A stretch of 64,000 nucleotides of DNA from Citrobacter sp. Res13-Sevr-PEB04-36 (GCF_015672735.1 NZ_JADABY010000014.1:1-64000); one strand, 5' to 3'. Shown: positions 10,713 through 22,075, counted from the first letter of the stretch. Made by a program: numbers and translations. The notes: generated by a model from the sequence alone, not told the origin.

Positions 10713-10887
10713 AAAACTTTCCAGCGGTTAGCGGATTTATTAAGCCTTAATTGCGAGGCCTTACGCAGACTGGATTATGCTGGGGTGATGGGGTGGATGT
10801 GTTGCCGTAGAATCAAAAACAAGCCGGGATGACCCGGTGAGGCGCAATGTTGCGGGGGCTTGATCCCCGGCGGCATCGGTTGCTGGA

Positions 10888-10955
10888 AAGAGAAAACCCC
10901 CGCACGTTGTTCGGTAAAAACCTGGCAACAAAACGGGGGCTAACTTGAACCTCAA
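10888..10955 (-). ncRNA. rdlD: RdlD-type antisense antitoxin RNA (approximate ends)
   Basis: The minus strand carries GCCCCCG ... GTGCGGGGG followed by TTTTCTC, a short structured RNA ending in a terminator, antisense to the leader of ldrD. The position and the flanking sequence match the Rdl antisense RNAs of the Ldr loci (about 60-70 nt). Ends are estimated from the hairpin. Confidence 0.65.
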
Positions 10956-11004
10956 CAACTCAAGAATAGCCGTGAACAGTTGCCATTGCAACACAGGCGG
11001 CTAT

Positions 11005-11112
11005 ATGACGCTCGCACAGTTAGGCGTGGCTTTCTGGCACGATTTAGCGGCTCCAATCATCGCTGGCACTATTGCCAGCCTGATTGTGGGCTGGTTGCGT
11101 AACAGGAAGTAA
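11005..11112 (+). CDS. ldrD: Type I toxin LdrD, 35 residues
   Basis: A 35-residue peptide with one membrane helix (APIIAGTIASLIVGWL) and the family features MT.A.LG.AFWHDLAAP at the start and RK at the end. From memory it matches E. coli LdrD at most positions. The Ldr toxin perforates or condenses at the inner membrane when overproduced and is silenced by antisense Rdl RNA, seen here at about 10888-10955. In E. coli ldrD lies between bcsG and yhjV; here it lies next to megL and pdeK, marking the point where the cellulose operon is missing. Confidence 0.88.
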   Translation: MTLAQLGVAFWHDLAAPIIAGTIASLIVGWLRNRK

Positions 11113-11337
11113 TGCGCTTTGTGGGTGTTTGGCTGCTGTGATGGCAACATGCGCCCGAACCGGGCCGCAGGGGTTAACCTTGCGGCCTTTTTCGTCTTTA
11201 TGTCGATAACTTTCCACGCCAGGCGTCAAACCTGCGGCGATAATACGCGATGGGAAGTTTTCAGATAGCGCCTCTCTTAATGACGCTATGATCGGGTATA
11301 CTCTGACGGCAGTTTTGTCTATCCATGGAGAGTCAGT

Positions 11338-13323
11338 TTGCGTGTCAGTCGCTCGTTAACAATTAAGCAGATGGCGATGGTTGCGGCCGTAGTCATGGTG
11401 TTTGTTTTTATTTTTTGCACCGTTTTGCTGTTTCATCTGGTACAGCAGAACCGCTATAACACGGCTACGCAACTGGAAAGTATCGCTCGCTCTGTCCGTG
11501 AGCCCCTGTCGGCCACCATCCTGAAAGGGGATATCCCCGAAGCGGAGACGATTTTACGACGCATTCAGCCTGCGGGCGTAGTCAGTCGCGCCGATGTGGT
11601 GCTACCGAATCAGTTTCAGGCTCTGCGGATGAGCTTTATTCCCGAACGTTCGGTCCCGGTGACGGTGACTCGCCTGTTCGAGTTGCCGGTGCAGATCTCG
11701 CTGCCGGTCTATTCCCTGGAGCGCTCAGCCAACCCGCAGCCGCTGGCCTATCTGGTGCTGCAGGCGGATTCGTATCGTATGTACAAATTCGTGATGAGTA
11801 CGCTCTCAACGTTAGTGACCATTTACTTACTTTTATCTCTGATCCTGACGGTGGCGATTTCCTGGTGCATTAACCGATTGATTATTCACCCATTACGTAA
11901 AATTGCACGAGAACTGAATGAGATCCCTCAGCAGGCGTTAATGGGTTACCAACTAACGCTGCCGCGCCTGCATCAGGATGATGAGATTGGTATGCTGGTG
12001 CGCAGTTACAACCTGAATCAGCAACTGGTGCAGCGCCACAGTGAAGAACAAAGCGACTATTCAATGCGTTATCCGGTCTCCGATCTGCCCAATAAGACGT
12101 TTTTAATGGGGTTGTTGGAACAGGTTGTATCCCGTAAGCAAACGACGGCATTGATGATTGTCACCTGCGAAACGCTGCGGGATACCGCAGGCGTACTGAG
12201 CGAAACCCAGCGGGAAATCCTGTTGCTGACAGTGGTTGAAAAACTCAAGTCGGTGCTGGCGCCCAGAATGGTGCTTACCCAGGTGAGCGGCTACGACTTC
12301 GCCATTATTGCGCATGGCGTGAAGGAGCCCTGGCATGCCATTACATTAGGTCAGCAAGTACTCACTATCATTAATGAGCGGTTACCTATTCACGGCATCC
12401 AACTGCGCCCCAACTGCAATATTGGGGTGGCGATGTTTTATGGCGACTTAACCGCAGAACAACTTTACAGCCGCGCACTCTCTGCCGCACTCACCTCTCG
12501 GCGGAAAGGTAAAAATCAGATTCAATTCTTTGACCCGCAGCAAATGGAAGAAGCTCAACAGCGTTTGACGGAAGAGAACGACATTCTTACCGCGCTGGAC
12601 AACCAGCAATTTGCGCTGTGGATGCAGCCGCAGGTGGAGATCACCAGCGGCAAGGTCCTGAGTGCGGAAGCGCTGTTACGGATGCAGCAGCCGGATGGAA
12701 GCTGGGAACTGCCGGAAGGGTTAATCGACAGGATTGAATCCTGTGGTCTGATGATTACTGTCGGGTACTGGGTACTGGAGGAATCCTGCCGCCAGCTTGC
12801 TGCCTGGCAGGAGCGCGGCCTGATGCTTCCGCTGTCGGTGAATCTTTCTGCACTGCAGTTAATGCACCCTAATATGGTGTCGGACCTGCTGGAACTGTTA
12901 AACCGGTATCGTGTGAAGCCCGGCACGCTGATTCTTGAAGTCACCGAAAGCCGGCATATTGATGATCCCAACGCGGCCGTCGCTATTTTGCGCCCGCTGC
13001 GTAATGCGGGAGTGCGTATTGCGTTGGATGACTTTGGTATGGGCTACGCTGGCTTACGCCAGTTGCAGCACATGAAGTCGCTGCCGGTCGATGTGCTCAA
13101 AATCGATAAGATGTTTGTCGATGGCGTGCCTGAGGATTGCAGCATGATCACGGCGATTATTCAGTTGGCTCATAGCCTCGATCTGCAGATGATTGCCGAA
13201 GGTGTCGAAACCGAAGCACAACGTGAGTGGTTGGCGCAGGCGGGCGTGGAAGTGGCGCAGGGATTCTTATTTGCCCGTCCAGTTCCGGCAGATATCTTCG
13301 AAGAATGCTATTTAACGAAGTAA
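11338..13323 (+). CDS. pdeK: Membrane c-di-GMP phosphodiesterase PdeK
   Basis: 661 residues. The N-terminal helix at 8-30, a periplasmic segment and a second helix at about 150-175 are followed by HAMP (about 177-230), a degenerate GGDEF domain (the signature region reads SGYDF, so no cyclase activity is expected) and an intact EAL domain ([18 protein letters not shown]). It hydrolyses c-di-GMP at the inner membrane. The start is TTG with a GGAG Shine-Dalgarno; no in-frame ATG fits the conserved MRVSRS start. In E. coli it is next to the bcs cellulose genes, which are absent here, so its local target is unclear. Confidence 0.93.
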   Translation: MRVSRSLTIKQMAMVAAVVMVFVFIFCTVLLFHLVQQNRYNTATQLESIARSVREPLSATILKGDIPEAETILRRIQPAGVVSRADVVLPNQFQALRMSFIPERSVPVTVTRLFELPVQISLPVYSLERSANPQPLAYLVLQADSYRMYKFVMSTLSTLVTIYLLLSLILTVAISWCINRLIIHPLRKIARELNEIPQQALMGYQLTLPRLHQDDEIGMLVRSYNLNQQLVQRHSEEQSDYSMRYPVSDLPNKTFLMGLLEQVVSRKQTTALMIVTCETLRDTAGVLSETQREILLLTVVEKLKSVLAPRMVLTQVSGYDFAIIAHGVKEPWHAITLGQQVLTIINERLPIHGIQLRPNCNIGVAMFYGDLTAEQLYSRALSAALTSRRKGKNQIQFFDPQQMEEAQQRLTEENDILTALDNQQFALWMQPQVEITSGKVLSAEALLRMQQPDGSWELPEGLIDRIESCGLMITVGYWVLEESCRQLAAWQERGLMLPLSVNLSALQLMHPNMVSDLLELLNRYRVKPGTLILEVTESRHIDDPNAAVAILRPLRNAGVRIALDDFGMGYAGLRQLQHMKSLPVDVLKIDKMFVDGVPEDCSMITAIIQLAHSLDLQMIAEGVETEAQREWLAQAGVEVAQGFLFARPVPADIFEECYLTK

Positions 13324-13492
13324 TGAGCTGATTACAAAAGTTAAAAAAGGGTGCGCTTGTGCGAGCCAGCTCAAAATTTTTAACATTTTTGTATCAATTA
13401 TGATCTTTGTACATTTCTGTCATGTTGTGTGGGTGTTACTTTAGGGCCGCAGGTTAAATAAAACCTTACAAGACCTGTGGTTTTTACTTTAA

Positions 13493-14788
<1,296 letters not shown>

Positions 14789-14801
14789 TCTCGTCACTTA
14801 T

Positions 14802-14888
14802 GCCCGTAGTCCCTTGTAGGGCTACGGGCACCTGCGCATAATTACCCCCTGTACCTGAAGCCGTCGATCCGATGGCTTCGGGATTTTT
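14802..14888 (+). terminator. Two tandem hairpins, second a full terminator, after dctA
   Basis: The first hairpin pairs GCCCGTAG with CTACGGGC (14802-14829). The second pairs CCTGAAGCC with GGCTTCGGG (14854-14882) and is followed by ATTTTTT. Confidence 0.85.
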
Positions 14889-15009
14889 TCACTTCTTCCG
14901 TGACATTTTTATGTTTTCGCGGTCTAACACGAAGTGTTTTAACGTCATATTCAGAGAGTCCTTTCCAGGGCTGTCTTTTTATTACCAGGATTGTTGATCA
15001 GGGGTTCAC

Positions 15010-16503
15010 ATGCAGGGCACAAAAATTCGACTTTTAGCGGGCAGCTTGCTGATGATGGCCTCTGCCGGCTATGTGCAGGCAGATGCGCTCCAGCCTGACC
15101 CGGCGTGGCAACAGGGTACGCTGGCAAACGGTTTACAGTGGCAAGTGTTGGCCACCCCCCAGCGCCCCAGCGACCGTATCGAGGTTCGCCTGCTGGTTAA
15201 TACCGGTTCACTCACCGAGAGTACACAACAGAGTGGTTTCAGCCATGCGATCCCGCGTATCGCGCTGACGCAAAGCGGTGGCCTTGATGCCACGCAAGCC
15301 CGTTCACTGTGGCAGCAGGGGTTCGATCCCAAGCGTCCCATGCCGCCTGTTATTGTTTCCTATGATTCCACGCTATATAACCTCAGCTTGCCCAATAACC
15401 GTAACGACCTGCTGAAAGAGTCGCTCTCTTATCTGGCGAATATCTCCGGCAAGCTGACTATCACGCCAGAAACCATCAACCATGCGCTGAGCAGCGAAGA
15501 TATGGTGACAACCTGGCCGATGGATACCAAAGAAGGCTGGTGGCGCTATCGCCTGAAGGGATCGACACTGTTAGGTCACGATCCCGCCGATCCACTGAAA
15601 ACTCCGGTCGATGCTGAGAAAATTCAGTCGTTTTACCAGAAATGGTATACCCCGGACGCGATGACGCTGATTATCGTCGGTAACGTTGACGCGCGCAGCG
15701 TGGCTGAGCAAATCAACAAAACCTTTGGCGAATTAAAAGGTAAGCGTGAGACACCGGCCCCGGTACCGACGCTCTCTCCACTACGCGCTGAAGCGGTGAG
15801 CATTATGACCGATGCGGTACGCCAGGATCGCCTCTCCATCATGTGGGATACGCCGTGGCAACCGATTCGTGAATCTGCCGCGCTGTTGCGCTACTGGCGT
15901 GCTGATTTAGCCCGTGAAGCGCTGTTCTGGCACATTCAGCAGACGCTAACCAGGAACAATGCGAAAGACATCGGCCTGGGCTTTGACTGTCGGGTACTGT
16001 TCCTGCGTGCGCAGTGCGCCATCAACGTGGAGTCACCGAATGATAAGCTGAATGCGAATCTGGGTACGGTGGCGCGTGAGCTGGCGAAAGTGCGTGATAA
16101 GGGCCTGCCGGAAGACGAGTTTAACGCGCTGGTGGCACAAAAAAATCTTGAACTGCAGAAGCTGTTTGCTACCTATGGCCGAACCGATACCGATATTTTG
16201 ATCAGCCAGCGTCTGCGCTCACTGCAAAATCAGGTGGTGGATATCGCGCCGGAGCAGTACCAGCGTTTACGCCAGAACTTCCTCAACGGTTTGACCGTAG
16301 AAATGTTGAATCAGGACCTGCGCCAGCAACTGTCGCAAGAAATGGCACTCATTCTGCTGCAGCCGAAGGGTGAGCCGGAATTCAATATGAAGGATCTGCA
16401 GGCGACGTGGGATGCCATCATGGCACCTGTTACCGCTGCGGCAGTGTCGGTTGAAACCGATGAGACTCATCCTGAAGTGACGGATATTCCGCCGGTACAG
16501 TAG
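15010..16503 (+). CDS. yhjJ: Catalytically dead M16-family peptidase-like protein YhjJ
   Basis: A 497-residue exported protein with a signal peptide at residues 1-25 (cleavage after VQA). It has two M16/insulinase-type halves. In active members the first half carries HXXEH; here the corresponding stretch reads SGFSHAIPRIAL (about 77-88) and lacks the second His and Glu, so zinc hydrolysis is not expected. The length matches E. coli YhjJ. The function is unknown; a periplasmic binding or chaperone role is possible. Confidence 0.92.
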   Translation: MQGTKIRLLAGSLLMMASAGYVQADALQPDPAWQQGTLANGLQWQVLATPQRPSDRIEVRLLVNTGSLTESTQQSGFSHAIPRIALTQSGGLDATQARSLWQQGFDPKRPMPPVIVSYDSTLYNLSLPNNRNDLLKESLSYLANISGKLTITPETINHALSSEDMVTTWPMDTKEGWWRYRLKGSTLLGHDPADPLKTPVDAEKIQSFYQKWYTPDAMTLIIVGNVDARSVAEQINKTFGELKGKRETPAPVPTLSPLRAEAVSIMTDAVRQDRLSIMWDTPWQPIRESAALLRYWRADLAREALFWHIQQTLTRNNAKDIGLGFDCRVLFLRAQCAINVESPNDKLNANLGTVARELAKVRDKGLPEDEFNALVAQKNLELQKLFATYGRTDTDILISQRLRSLQNQVVDIAPEQYQRLRQNFLNGLTVEMLNQDLRQQLSQEMALILLQPKGEPEFNMKDLQATWDAIMAPVTAAAVSVETDETHPEVTDIPPVQ

Positions 16504-16522
16504 AGGGTATCGTAACCTGTAG

Positions 16523-16586
16523 GCCGGGCAAGCGAAGCGCCCCCGGCGTACCCAATGCCGGATGCGGCGTTAACGCCTTATCCGGC
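16523..16586. repeat. BIME, two REP units
   Basis: REP-type palindromes at 16523-16547 and 16557-16586 lie between the convergent genes yhjJ and kdgK. Confidence 0.88.
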
Positions 16587-16602
16587 CTACAAGAACAATA
16601 AG

Positions 16603-17532
16603 TTACTGCGGCATGGCATCGCGCGGAATAATCGCCCCGCGATGCTGAATCACTGTGCTTGCCGTCAGGTGACCGCGTTTGGCGGCTTCTGCGGCATCAC
16701 CACCGGTTAAGCGTACGGCAAGATACCCGGCGCTGAACGAATCGCCCGCTGCGGTGGTATCTATCACTTTCTCTTTCGGCAGTTTTACCGCCGGTACATC
16801 AATGAGCTCTTCGCCATTGATGGACACCAGGCACGAGTCTGCGCCGCGCTTCACCACCACTTCCTCTACGCCAGCCGCGTGGGTGCGAGCAATCACTTCA
16901 GCAACGGGTTTTTCACCCCACAGCGCGTCTTCATCATCCAGCGTCAGGAACGCGATATTGGTGCACTCCAGCATCTGCTGATACACCTGCTGAGTCTCTT
17001 CTTTACTGCTCCACAGGCGCGGACGGTAGTTGTTATCAAAAATGACTTTTCCACCGTTGGCACGGCATTCGCGTAGCAACAAAATCAGTTTCTCGCGGCT
17101 GGACGGGCTTAAGATCGCCAGGCTTATGCCGCTCAGATACAGGTAGTCGAATGTCGCCAGCTCTTCGCAAATGGCGGCTGATTGTTCACTCTCCAGCCAA
17201 AACTTGGCCGCAGCTTCATTACGCCAGTAGTAGAAGGTGCGTTCGCCAGTGCTGTCTGTCTCAATGTAATAGAGACCCGGAAGGCGGTTTTCCATACGCT
17301 GCGTTAATGAGGTATCGACATTTTCACCGTGCCAGGAATCCAGCATCTGTTGGCTGAAACTGTCCGTGCCCAGCGCCGTGACATAATGTACAGAAAGGGC
17401 CGCAGAATCGACCTGACGGGCGATATAAACGGATGTATTCAACGTGTCGCCACCGAAACCGCGCTGAACGTCTGCGCCTTTCTGTGACAGTTCAATCATG
17501 CATTCGCCAATCACGGCAATCTTGCTGGACAT
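16603..17532 (-). CDS. kdgK: 2-dehydro-3-deoxygluconokinase KdgK
   Basis: A 309-residue PfkB-family sugar kinase. It has the N-terminal GGDTLNTSVYIAR substrate motif (about 28-40) and the C-terminal DTTAAGDSFSAGYL motif (about 255-268) with the catalytic Asp. It phosphorylates KDG to KDPG, feeding pectin and hexuronate breakdown into the Entner-Doudoroff aldolase step. It is divergent from pdeH. A KdgR-like palindrome lies 65-82 bases upstream. Confidence 0.96.
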   Translation of the reverse strand: MSSKIAVIGECMIELSQKGADVQRGFGGDTLNTSVYIARQVDSAALSVHYVTALGTDSFSQQMLDSWHGENVDTSLTQRMENRLPGLYYIETDSTGERTFYYWRNEAAAKFWLESEQSAAICEELATFDYLYLSGISLAILSPSSREKLILLLRECRANGGKVIFDNNYRPRLWSSKEETQQVYQQMLECTNIAFLTLDDEDALWGEKPVAEVIARTHAAGVEEVVVKRGADSCLVSINGEELIDVPAVKLPKEKVIDTTAAGDSFSAGYLAVRLTGGDAAEAAKRGHLTASTVIQHRGAIIPRDAMPQ

Positions 17533-17596
17533 AGTCGTAACCTGCTCTGAAAAAATTAACGGTAGTGTGCGCTGTGGGTGTTAAGTGGTCAACTAT

Positions 17597-17614
17597 ATTA
17601 AAACATCGTTCCAT
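17597..17614 (-). promoter_or_regulatory. KdgR-like operator of kdgK
   Basis: The minus strand reads ATGGAACGATGTTTTAAT, an imperfect palindrome resembling the KdgR box (ATGAAACANTGTTTCAT core). Its position upstream of a KDG-pathway gene supports the call. Confidence 0.55.
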
Positions 17615-17686
17615 TAATTTTTTGAGCCAACGCGTATTCTGCGCGATTTTTTGCTGCCTGGTTTTTATTTTGCGATGTGCTGAGCG

Positions 17687-17713
17687 TAAAGTTCTGCGCC
17701 TGAGCGCCGATAA
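17687..17713 (+). promoter_or_regulatory. FliA (sigma-28) promoter of pdeH
   Basis: TAAA at 17687-17690, a 15-base spacer and GCCGATAA at 17706-17713 match the flagellar class III consensus exactly. The start would be near 17722, 40 bases before the pdeH ATG. Confidence 0.93.
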
Positions 17714-17761
17714 CCTTTGACGAGTCCGGTCAGTCACACTCTTATTTACAGGACATCTCAG

Positions 17762-18529
17762 ATGATAAAGCAGGTTACCCAGCAGCTCATTACGCCTGAT
17801 GCGAGTATAGAAAGCTTGCTGGAGAGACGCTATTGGCTGCAGTGCGAGCGTGCTTACACCTACCAGCCGATTTACCAGACTAATGGGCGGCTGATGGCCG
17901 TTGAACTACTGACAGTGGTGAGCCATTCTGATAATCCTTCCCAACGTCTAGCGCCAGACCGCTATTTTGCCGAAATAGCGGTACGTCATCGTATTGAAGT
18001 CGTGAAGGAGCAACTTCAGCAGCTCCAGCTGAAAAGCGACTTTTTCAGAGCCCACGACCTGCTGGCATCGGTGAACGTCGATGGTCCGACGCTGCTGGCG
18101 ATGCGCCAGGATCCCGACATACTGAAAATCATTGAATGCCTGCCGTGGCTGCGCTTTGAACTGGTGGAGCATATTCGCTTACCGAAGGGATCGTCATTTG
18201 CCTCAATGTGCGAGTTTGGTCCGCTTTGGCTGGATGACTTTGGCACCGGGATGGCAAATTTCTCCGCCCTGAGCGAAGTCAGCTACGACTACATTAAGGT
18301 GGCGCGGGATCTGTTTATTATGCTGCGCCAGACGCCGGAGGGCCGGAATCTGTTCACGCTGCTGCTACAGCTGATGAATCGCTATTGCCGTGGGGTGATC
18401 GTTGAAGGTGTGGAAACCCTGGAAGAGTGGCGCGACGTGCAAAACTCGCCGGCGTTTGCCGCGCAGGGCTATTTTCTCTCTCGTCCGGTTCCCCTGGATA
18501 CACTTGAAGAGGTGATACTGTCGCTTTGA
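17762..18529 (+). CDS. pdeH: c-di-GMP phosphodiesterase PdeH (YhjH)
   Basis: A 255-residue stand-alone cytosolic EAL domain. The signature glutamate is in VELLTVV (about 46-52), and LWLDDFGTGMANF carries the metal-binding Asp pair. The KIARDL-type lysine strand and the closing EGVE motif are also present. The ATG at 17762 gives the E. coli length; the open frame reaching back to 17717 crosses the promoter region. It lowers c-di-GMP in flagellated cells so the YcgR brake is not engaged. The perfect FliA promoter upstream ties it to the flagellar regulon. Confidence 0.96.
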   Translation: MIKQVTQQLITPDASIESLLERRYWLQCERAYTYQPIYQTNGRLMAVELLTVVSHSDNPSQRLAPDRYFAEIAVRHRIEVVKEQLQQLQLKSDFFRAHDLLASVNVDGPTLLAMRQDPDILKIIECLPWLRFELVEHIRLPKGSSFASMCEFGPLWLDDFGTGMANFSALSEVSYDYIKVARDLFIMLRQTPEGRNLFTLLLQLMNRYCRGVIVEGVETLEEWRDVQNSPAFAAQGYFLSRPVPLDTLEEVILSL

Positions 18530-18607
18530 TGTTGGTGTTATCTGCCTCCTTTTAACCCTGCTGGACTATCTTTAGGACAGGCAAGGAAGAAAGTAAGGAG
18601 GTAAAAG

Positions 18608-20668
18608 ATGACGAAAGCAGGCAAAATAACCCTATCCATACTAGGGGTTTTCTTGTTGTTGATCGTCGTACTCATCATTGTGATTGCGACATTTGACTGG
18701 AACCGGCTCAAACCGACCATCAACCAGAAAGTCTCTACTGAACTTAACCGACCCTTCGCGATACGCGGTGATTTGGGCGTGGTCTGGGAACGCCAGAAGC
18801 AGGAAACTGGCTGGCGAAGCTGGGTTCCGTGGCCGCACATTCATGCGGAGGATATTATCCTCGGCAACCCGCCGGATATCCCTGACATCACCATGGTGCA
18901 TCTCCCGCGTGTTGAAGCCACACTCGCGCCGCTGGCGTTGCTGACCAAAACGGTCTGGTTACCGTGGGTTAAGTTGGTGAAACCGGATGCGCGGCTTATC
19001 CGCTTGTCGGAGAAAAATAACAATTGGACCTTTACCCTCGCGGGGAGTGAAAACCCCGATCCTAATGCTCCGCCGTCTGCTTGGTCATTTCGACTTGATA
19101 ACATTCTGTTCGACCAGGGACGCATCGCCATTAACGATAAGGTGACGAAGTCGGAGATTGAGATCCTGGTTGATCCGCTGGGTAAACCGTTGCCCTTTAG
19201 CGAAGTGACCGGCGCAAAAGGTAAAGAAAGCAACGCTCGCGTCGAGGACTACGTGTTTGGTTTGAAAGCGCAAGGTCGATATAACGGTGAACCGCTAAGT
19301 GGTAGCGGGAAAATAGGCGGAATGCTGGCGCTGCGAGGCGAAGGAACACCGTTCCCGATTCAGGCTGATTTCCGTTCGGGCAATACGCGCGTAGCGTTTA
19401 TCGGCACGATAAACGATCCGATGAATATGGGCGGGGCGGATCTGCGGCTTAAATTCTCGGGAGATTCGCTCGGGGATTTGTACGATTTGACCGGCGTTCT
19501 GCTGCCGGATACACCCCCCTTTGAAACTGACGGGCGACTGGTGGCCAAAATAGGTAGCGGGAAATCTTCCGTGTTTACTTATCGTGATTTTAATGGCCGC
19601 ATCGGCGACAGCGATATTCACGGCACGCTTACTTACACCACAGACCTGCCGCGCCCAAAACTGGAGGGCGACGTTGAGTCGCGCCAGCTGCGGCTGGCGG
19701 ATTTAGGGCCGCTGATTGGCGTGGATTCAGGAAAAGGTGCACAACGGGCCAAACAATCTGAACAACGCAAAGGTGAGAAGAATGTTCAGCCCGCGGATAA
19801 AGTCTTGCCCTACGACCGTTTCGAAACCGATAAATGGAACGTTATGGACGCTGACGTACGTTTCAAAGGGCAACGCATTGAGCACGGTAGCAGCCTGCCG
19901 GTAAGCGATCTCTCCGCTCATATCATCCTGAACAATGCCGACCTGCAACTGAAGCCGCTGAAATTTGGCCTGGCGGGAGGCAGCATCGTCTCCCGTATTC
20001 ATCTGGAAGGGGATAAAAAGCCTATGCAGGGCCGGGCGACTATCCAGGCGCGTCGTTTGAAGCTGAAGGAACTGATGCCGGATGTGGAACTGATGCAGAA
20101 AACGCTTGGTGAAATGAACGGTGACGCTGAGTTTCGTGGGAGCGGGAATTCGGTGGCTGCGCTGCTCGGAAACAGTAATGGCAACCTGAAGTTGTTGATG
20201 AACGACGGGTTGATCAGTCGAAACCTGATGGAAATAGTGGGGCTGAATTTGGGCAACTATATCGTCGGACAGATATTTGGTGATGACGAAGTGCGAGTGA
20301 ACTGTGCGGCGGCGAATCTGGATATCGTCAATGGCGTTGCGCGCCCGCAAATTTTTGCTTTTGATACCGAAAATGCGGTCATCAATGTTACCGGAACAGC
20401 AAGTTTTGCCTCTGAACAGCTGGATTTAACCGTCGATCCGGAGAGTAAAGGCATTCGTATTATTACGCTGCGTTCACCGCTGTATGTTCGCGGAACATTC
20501 AAAAACCCGCAGGCCGGAGTGAAAGCAGGGCCGTTGATTGCGCGTGGAGCCGTTGCCGCGGCACTGGCAACGCTCGTCACACCGGCTGCCGCCCTGCTGG
20601 CACTGATCTCACCGTCAGAAGGTGAGGCCAATCAGTGCCGGACGATTTTGTCGCAAATGAAGAAGTGA
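18608..20668 (+). CDS. yhjG: AsmA-family protein YhjG
   Basis: A 686-residue protein with one N-terminal membrane anchor (residues 7-29) and a long periplasmic AsmA domain rich in beta strand, ending with the AsmA C-terminal block and a hydrophobic Ala-rich stretch near 655-675. AsmA-like proteins form lipid-transport bridges between inner and outer membranes; the role of YhjG itself is little known. The Shine-Dalgarno AAGGAGGT at 18595-18602 is nearly perfect. The length equals the E. coli homologue. A cluster of charged residues at about 375-400 interrupts the repeat fold. Confidence 0.92.
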   Translation: MTKAGKITLSILGVFLLLIVVLIIVIATFDWNRLKPTINQKVSTELNRPFAIRGDLGVVWERQKQETGWRSWVPWPHIHAEDIILGNPPDIPDITMVHLPRVEATLAPLALLTKTVWLPWVKLVKPDARLIRLSEKNNNWTFTLAGSENPDPNAPPSAWSFRLDNILFDQGRIAINDKVTKSEIEILVDPLGKPLPFSEVTGAKGKESNARVEDYVFGLKAQGRYNGEPLSGSGKIGGMLALRGEGTPFPIQADFRSGNTRVAFIGTINDPMNMGGADLRLKFSGDSLGDLYDLTGVLLPDTPPFETDGRLVAKIGSGKSSVFTYRDFNGRIGDSDIHGTLTYTTDLPRPKLEGDVESRQLRLADLGPLIGVDSGKGAQRAKQSEQRKGEKNVQPADKVLPYDRFETDKWNVMDADVRFKGQRIEHGSSLPVSDLSAHIILNNADLQLKPLKFGLAGGSIVSRIHLEGDKKPMQGRATIQARRLKLKELMPDVELMQKTLGEMNGDAEFRGSGNSVAALLGNSNGNLKLLMNDGLISRNLMEIVGLNLGNYIVGQIFGDDEVRVNCAAANLDIVNGVARPQIFAFDTENAVINVTGTASFASEQLDLTVDPESKGIRIITLRSPLYVRGTFKNPQAGVKAGPLIARGAVAAALATLVTPAAALLALISPSEGEANQCRTILSQMKK

Positions 20669-20714
20669 TGTCTGGCCGGATGTTTACCCGGCCTGGATTT
20701 CATGCTCAACGTAG

Positions 20715-20745
20715 GCCGGATAAGGTGGTTACACCGCCATCCGGC
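20715..20745. repeat. REP element
   Basis: An imperfect palindrome, GCCGGATAAGG...CCGCCATCCGGC, between the convergent genes yhjG and yhjE. Confidence 0.85.
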
Positions 20746-20752
20746 AAAAGAA

Positions 20753-22075
20753 TCACAACGACTGATGACGCGTCTCGTGGGTTAACAGCAGCGCGATCAG
20801 CGTTAATGCTGCCATCGAGGCCAGATAAATCCCGACGGCCGGCAGGCCATAGTTGCCCTGTAGCCATGCGGCGATATAAGGGGCCACAGATGCACCGAGA
20901 ATTGATGAAACGTTATACGAGAACGACGCGCCCGTGTAGCGCACCTCGGTCGGGAACAGCTCCGGCAGCAGCGCGCCCATCGGGCCGAAGGTCAGTCCCA
21001 TCAGGCTCAGCCCCAGCAGTAAGAAGACAAAGACCAGCGCCGGACTGCCAGAACCCAGCAATGGTTTAAAGGCGAACAGGGCAAACAGAATAATAAGCGT
21101 GGTGATGATGAGCATACTCTTGCGGCGACCAAACGCGTCGGCCAGCAGTCCGGCAACCGGAACCATCACACCAAAGCCAATTACTGCCATCATCAGCATC
21201 CACAGGACTTCATTACGTGGTAAGCCAAGGCCCACAGGGGCGGCGGCAGTACTGAAGGTCATTGAGTAGACGGTCATGATATAGAACAGCGTATAGGTCG
21301 CCAGCATGATAAACGTACCGAGGATCGTGACGCGAACGTGTTTTGTCAGCAGGGTACCCAGTGGAATCTTGACCTGCTTTTTCGCCGCAGCGACTTTGGC
21401 GAATACCGGGGACTCATGCAGTGAGACGCGAACGTACAGGCCGATAATCACCAGCACCGCCGAGGCAATAAACGGTACGCGCCAGCCCCAGCTCATAAAC
21501 TGCTCATCGGTCAGCAGCCAGGAGAGCAGCAGAAACGTGCCGTTGGCAAAGAAGAAGCCGATCGGTGCGCCCAACTGCGGGAAAGACCCGTACAGCGCCC
21601 GCTTGCGTGGTGGAGCATTTTCTGTGGCCAGCAGCGCAGCCCCGCCCCATTCACCGCCGAGACCCAAACCCTGACCAAAACGCGCCAGCGCCAGCAGGAT
21701 CGGGGCAAAAATCCCAATCGTCGCGTAACCCGGTAACAGGCCGATGATCACCGTCGAGATCCCCATGGTCAGCAGCGAGGCAACCAGCGTGACCTTACGC
21801 CCGACGCGGTCGCCGAAATGCCCAAACACTGCCGAGCCGATCGGCCGCGCCACAAAGGCGATAGCAAAGGTGGCGAGAGACTGCAGCGTGGCTGCTGCCG
21901 GGTCGCCCTGCGGGAAGAAGATGTGGGGGAAAACGATCACCGCGGCGGTCGCGTAAATATAGAAGTCGAAGAACTCAATGGCGGTGCCGATGAGTGAGGC
22001 GACGACGACTTTATTGCGCGAATTGACCGGGGTATGTTCCTGTTCGTTGTCGAGCGTTGTGGCGGTTGCTTGCAT
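20753..22075 (-). CDS. yhjE: MFS metabolite:H+ symporter YhjE
   Basis: 440 residues, twelve membrane helices, of the MHS (ProP/KgtP-like) branch of the major facilitator superfamily. The loop 2-3 motif is GHFGDRVGRK (about 84-93) and the family motif RFGQGLGLGGEWGGA is near 137. The substrate is unknown, though MHS members carry organic acids and osmolytes. It has the same length and place as in E. coli. The 300-base upstream region is AT-rich with no obvious operator. Confidence 0.93.
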   Translation of the reverse strand: MQATATTLDNEQEHTPVNSRNKVVVASLIGTAIEFFDFYIYATAAVIVFPHIFFPQGDPAAATLQSLATFAIAFVARPIGSAVFGHFGDRVGRKVTLVASLLTMGISTVIIGLLPGYATIGIFAPILLALARFGQGLGLGGEWGGAALLATENAPPRKRALYGSFPQLGAPIGFFFANGTFLLLSWLLTDEQFMSWGWRVPFIASAVLVIIGLYVRVSLHESPVFAKVAAAKKQVKIPLGTLLTKHVRVTILGTFIMLATYTLFYIMTVYSMTFSTAAAPVGLGLPRNEVLWMLMMAVIGFGVMVPVAGLLADAFGRRKSMLIITTLIILFALFAFKPLLGSGSPALVFVFLLLGLSLMGLTFGPMGALLPELFPTEVRYTGASFSYNVSSILGASVAPYIAAWLQGNYGLPAVGIYLASMAALTLIALLLTHETRHQSL

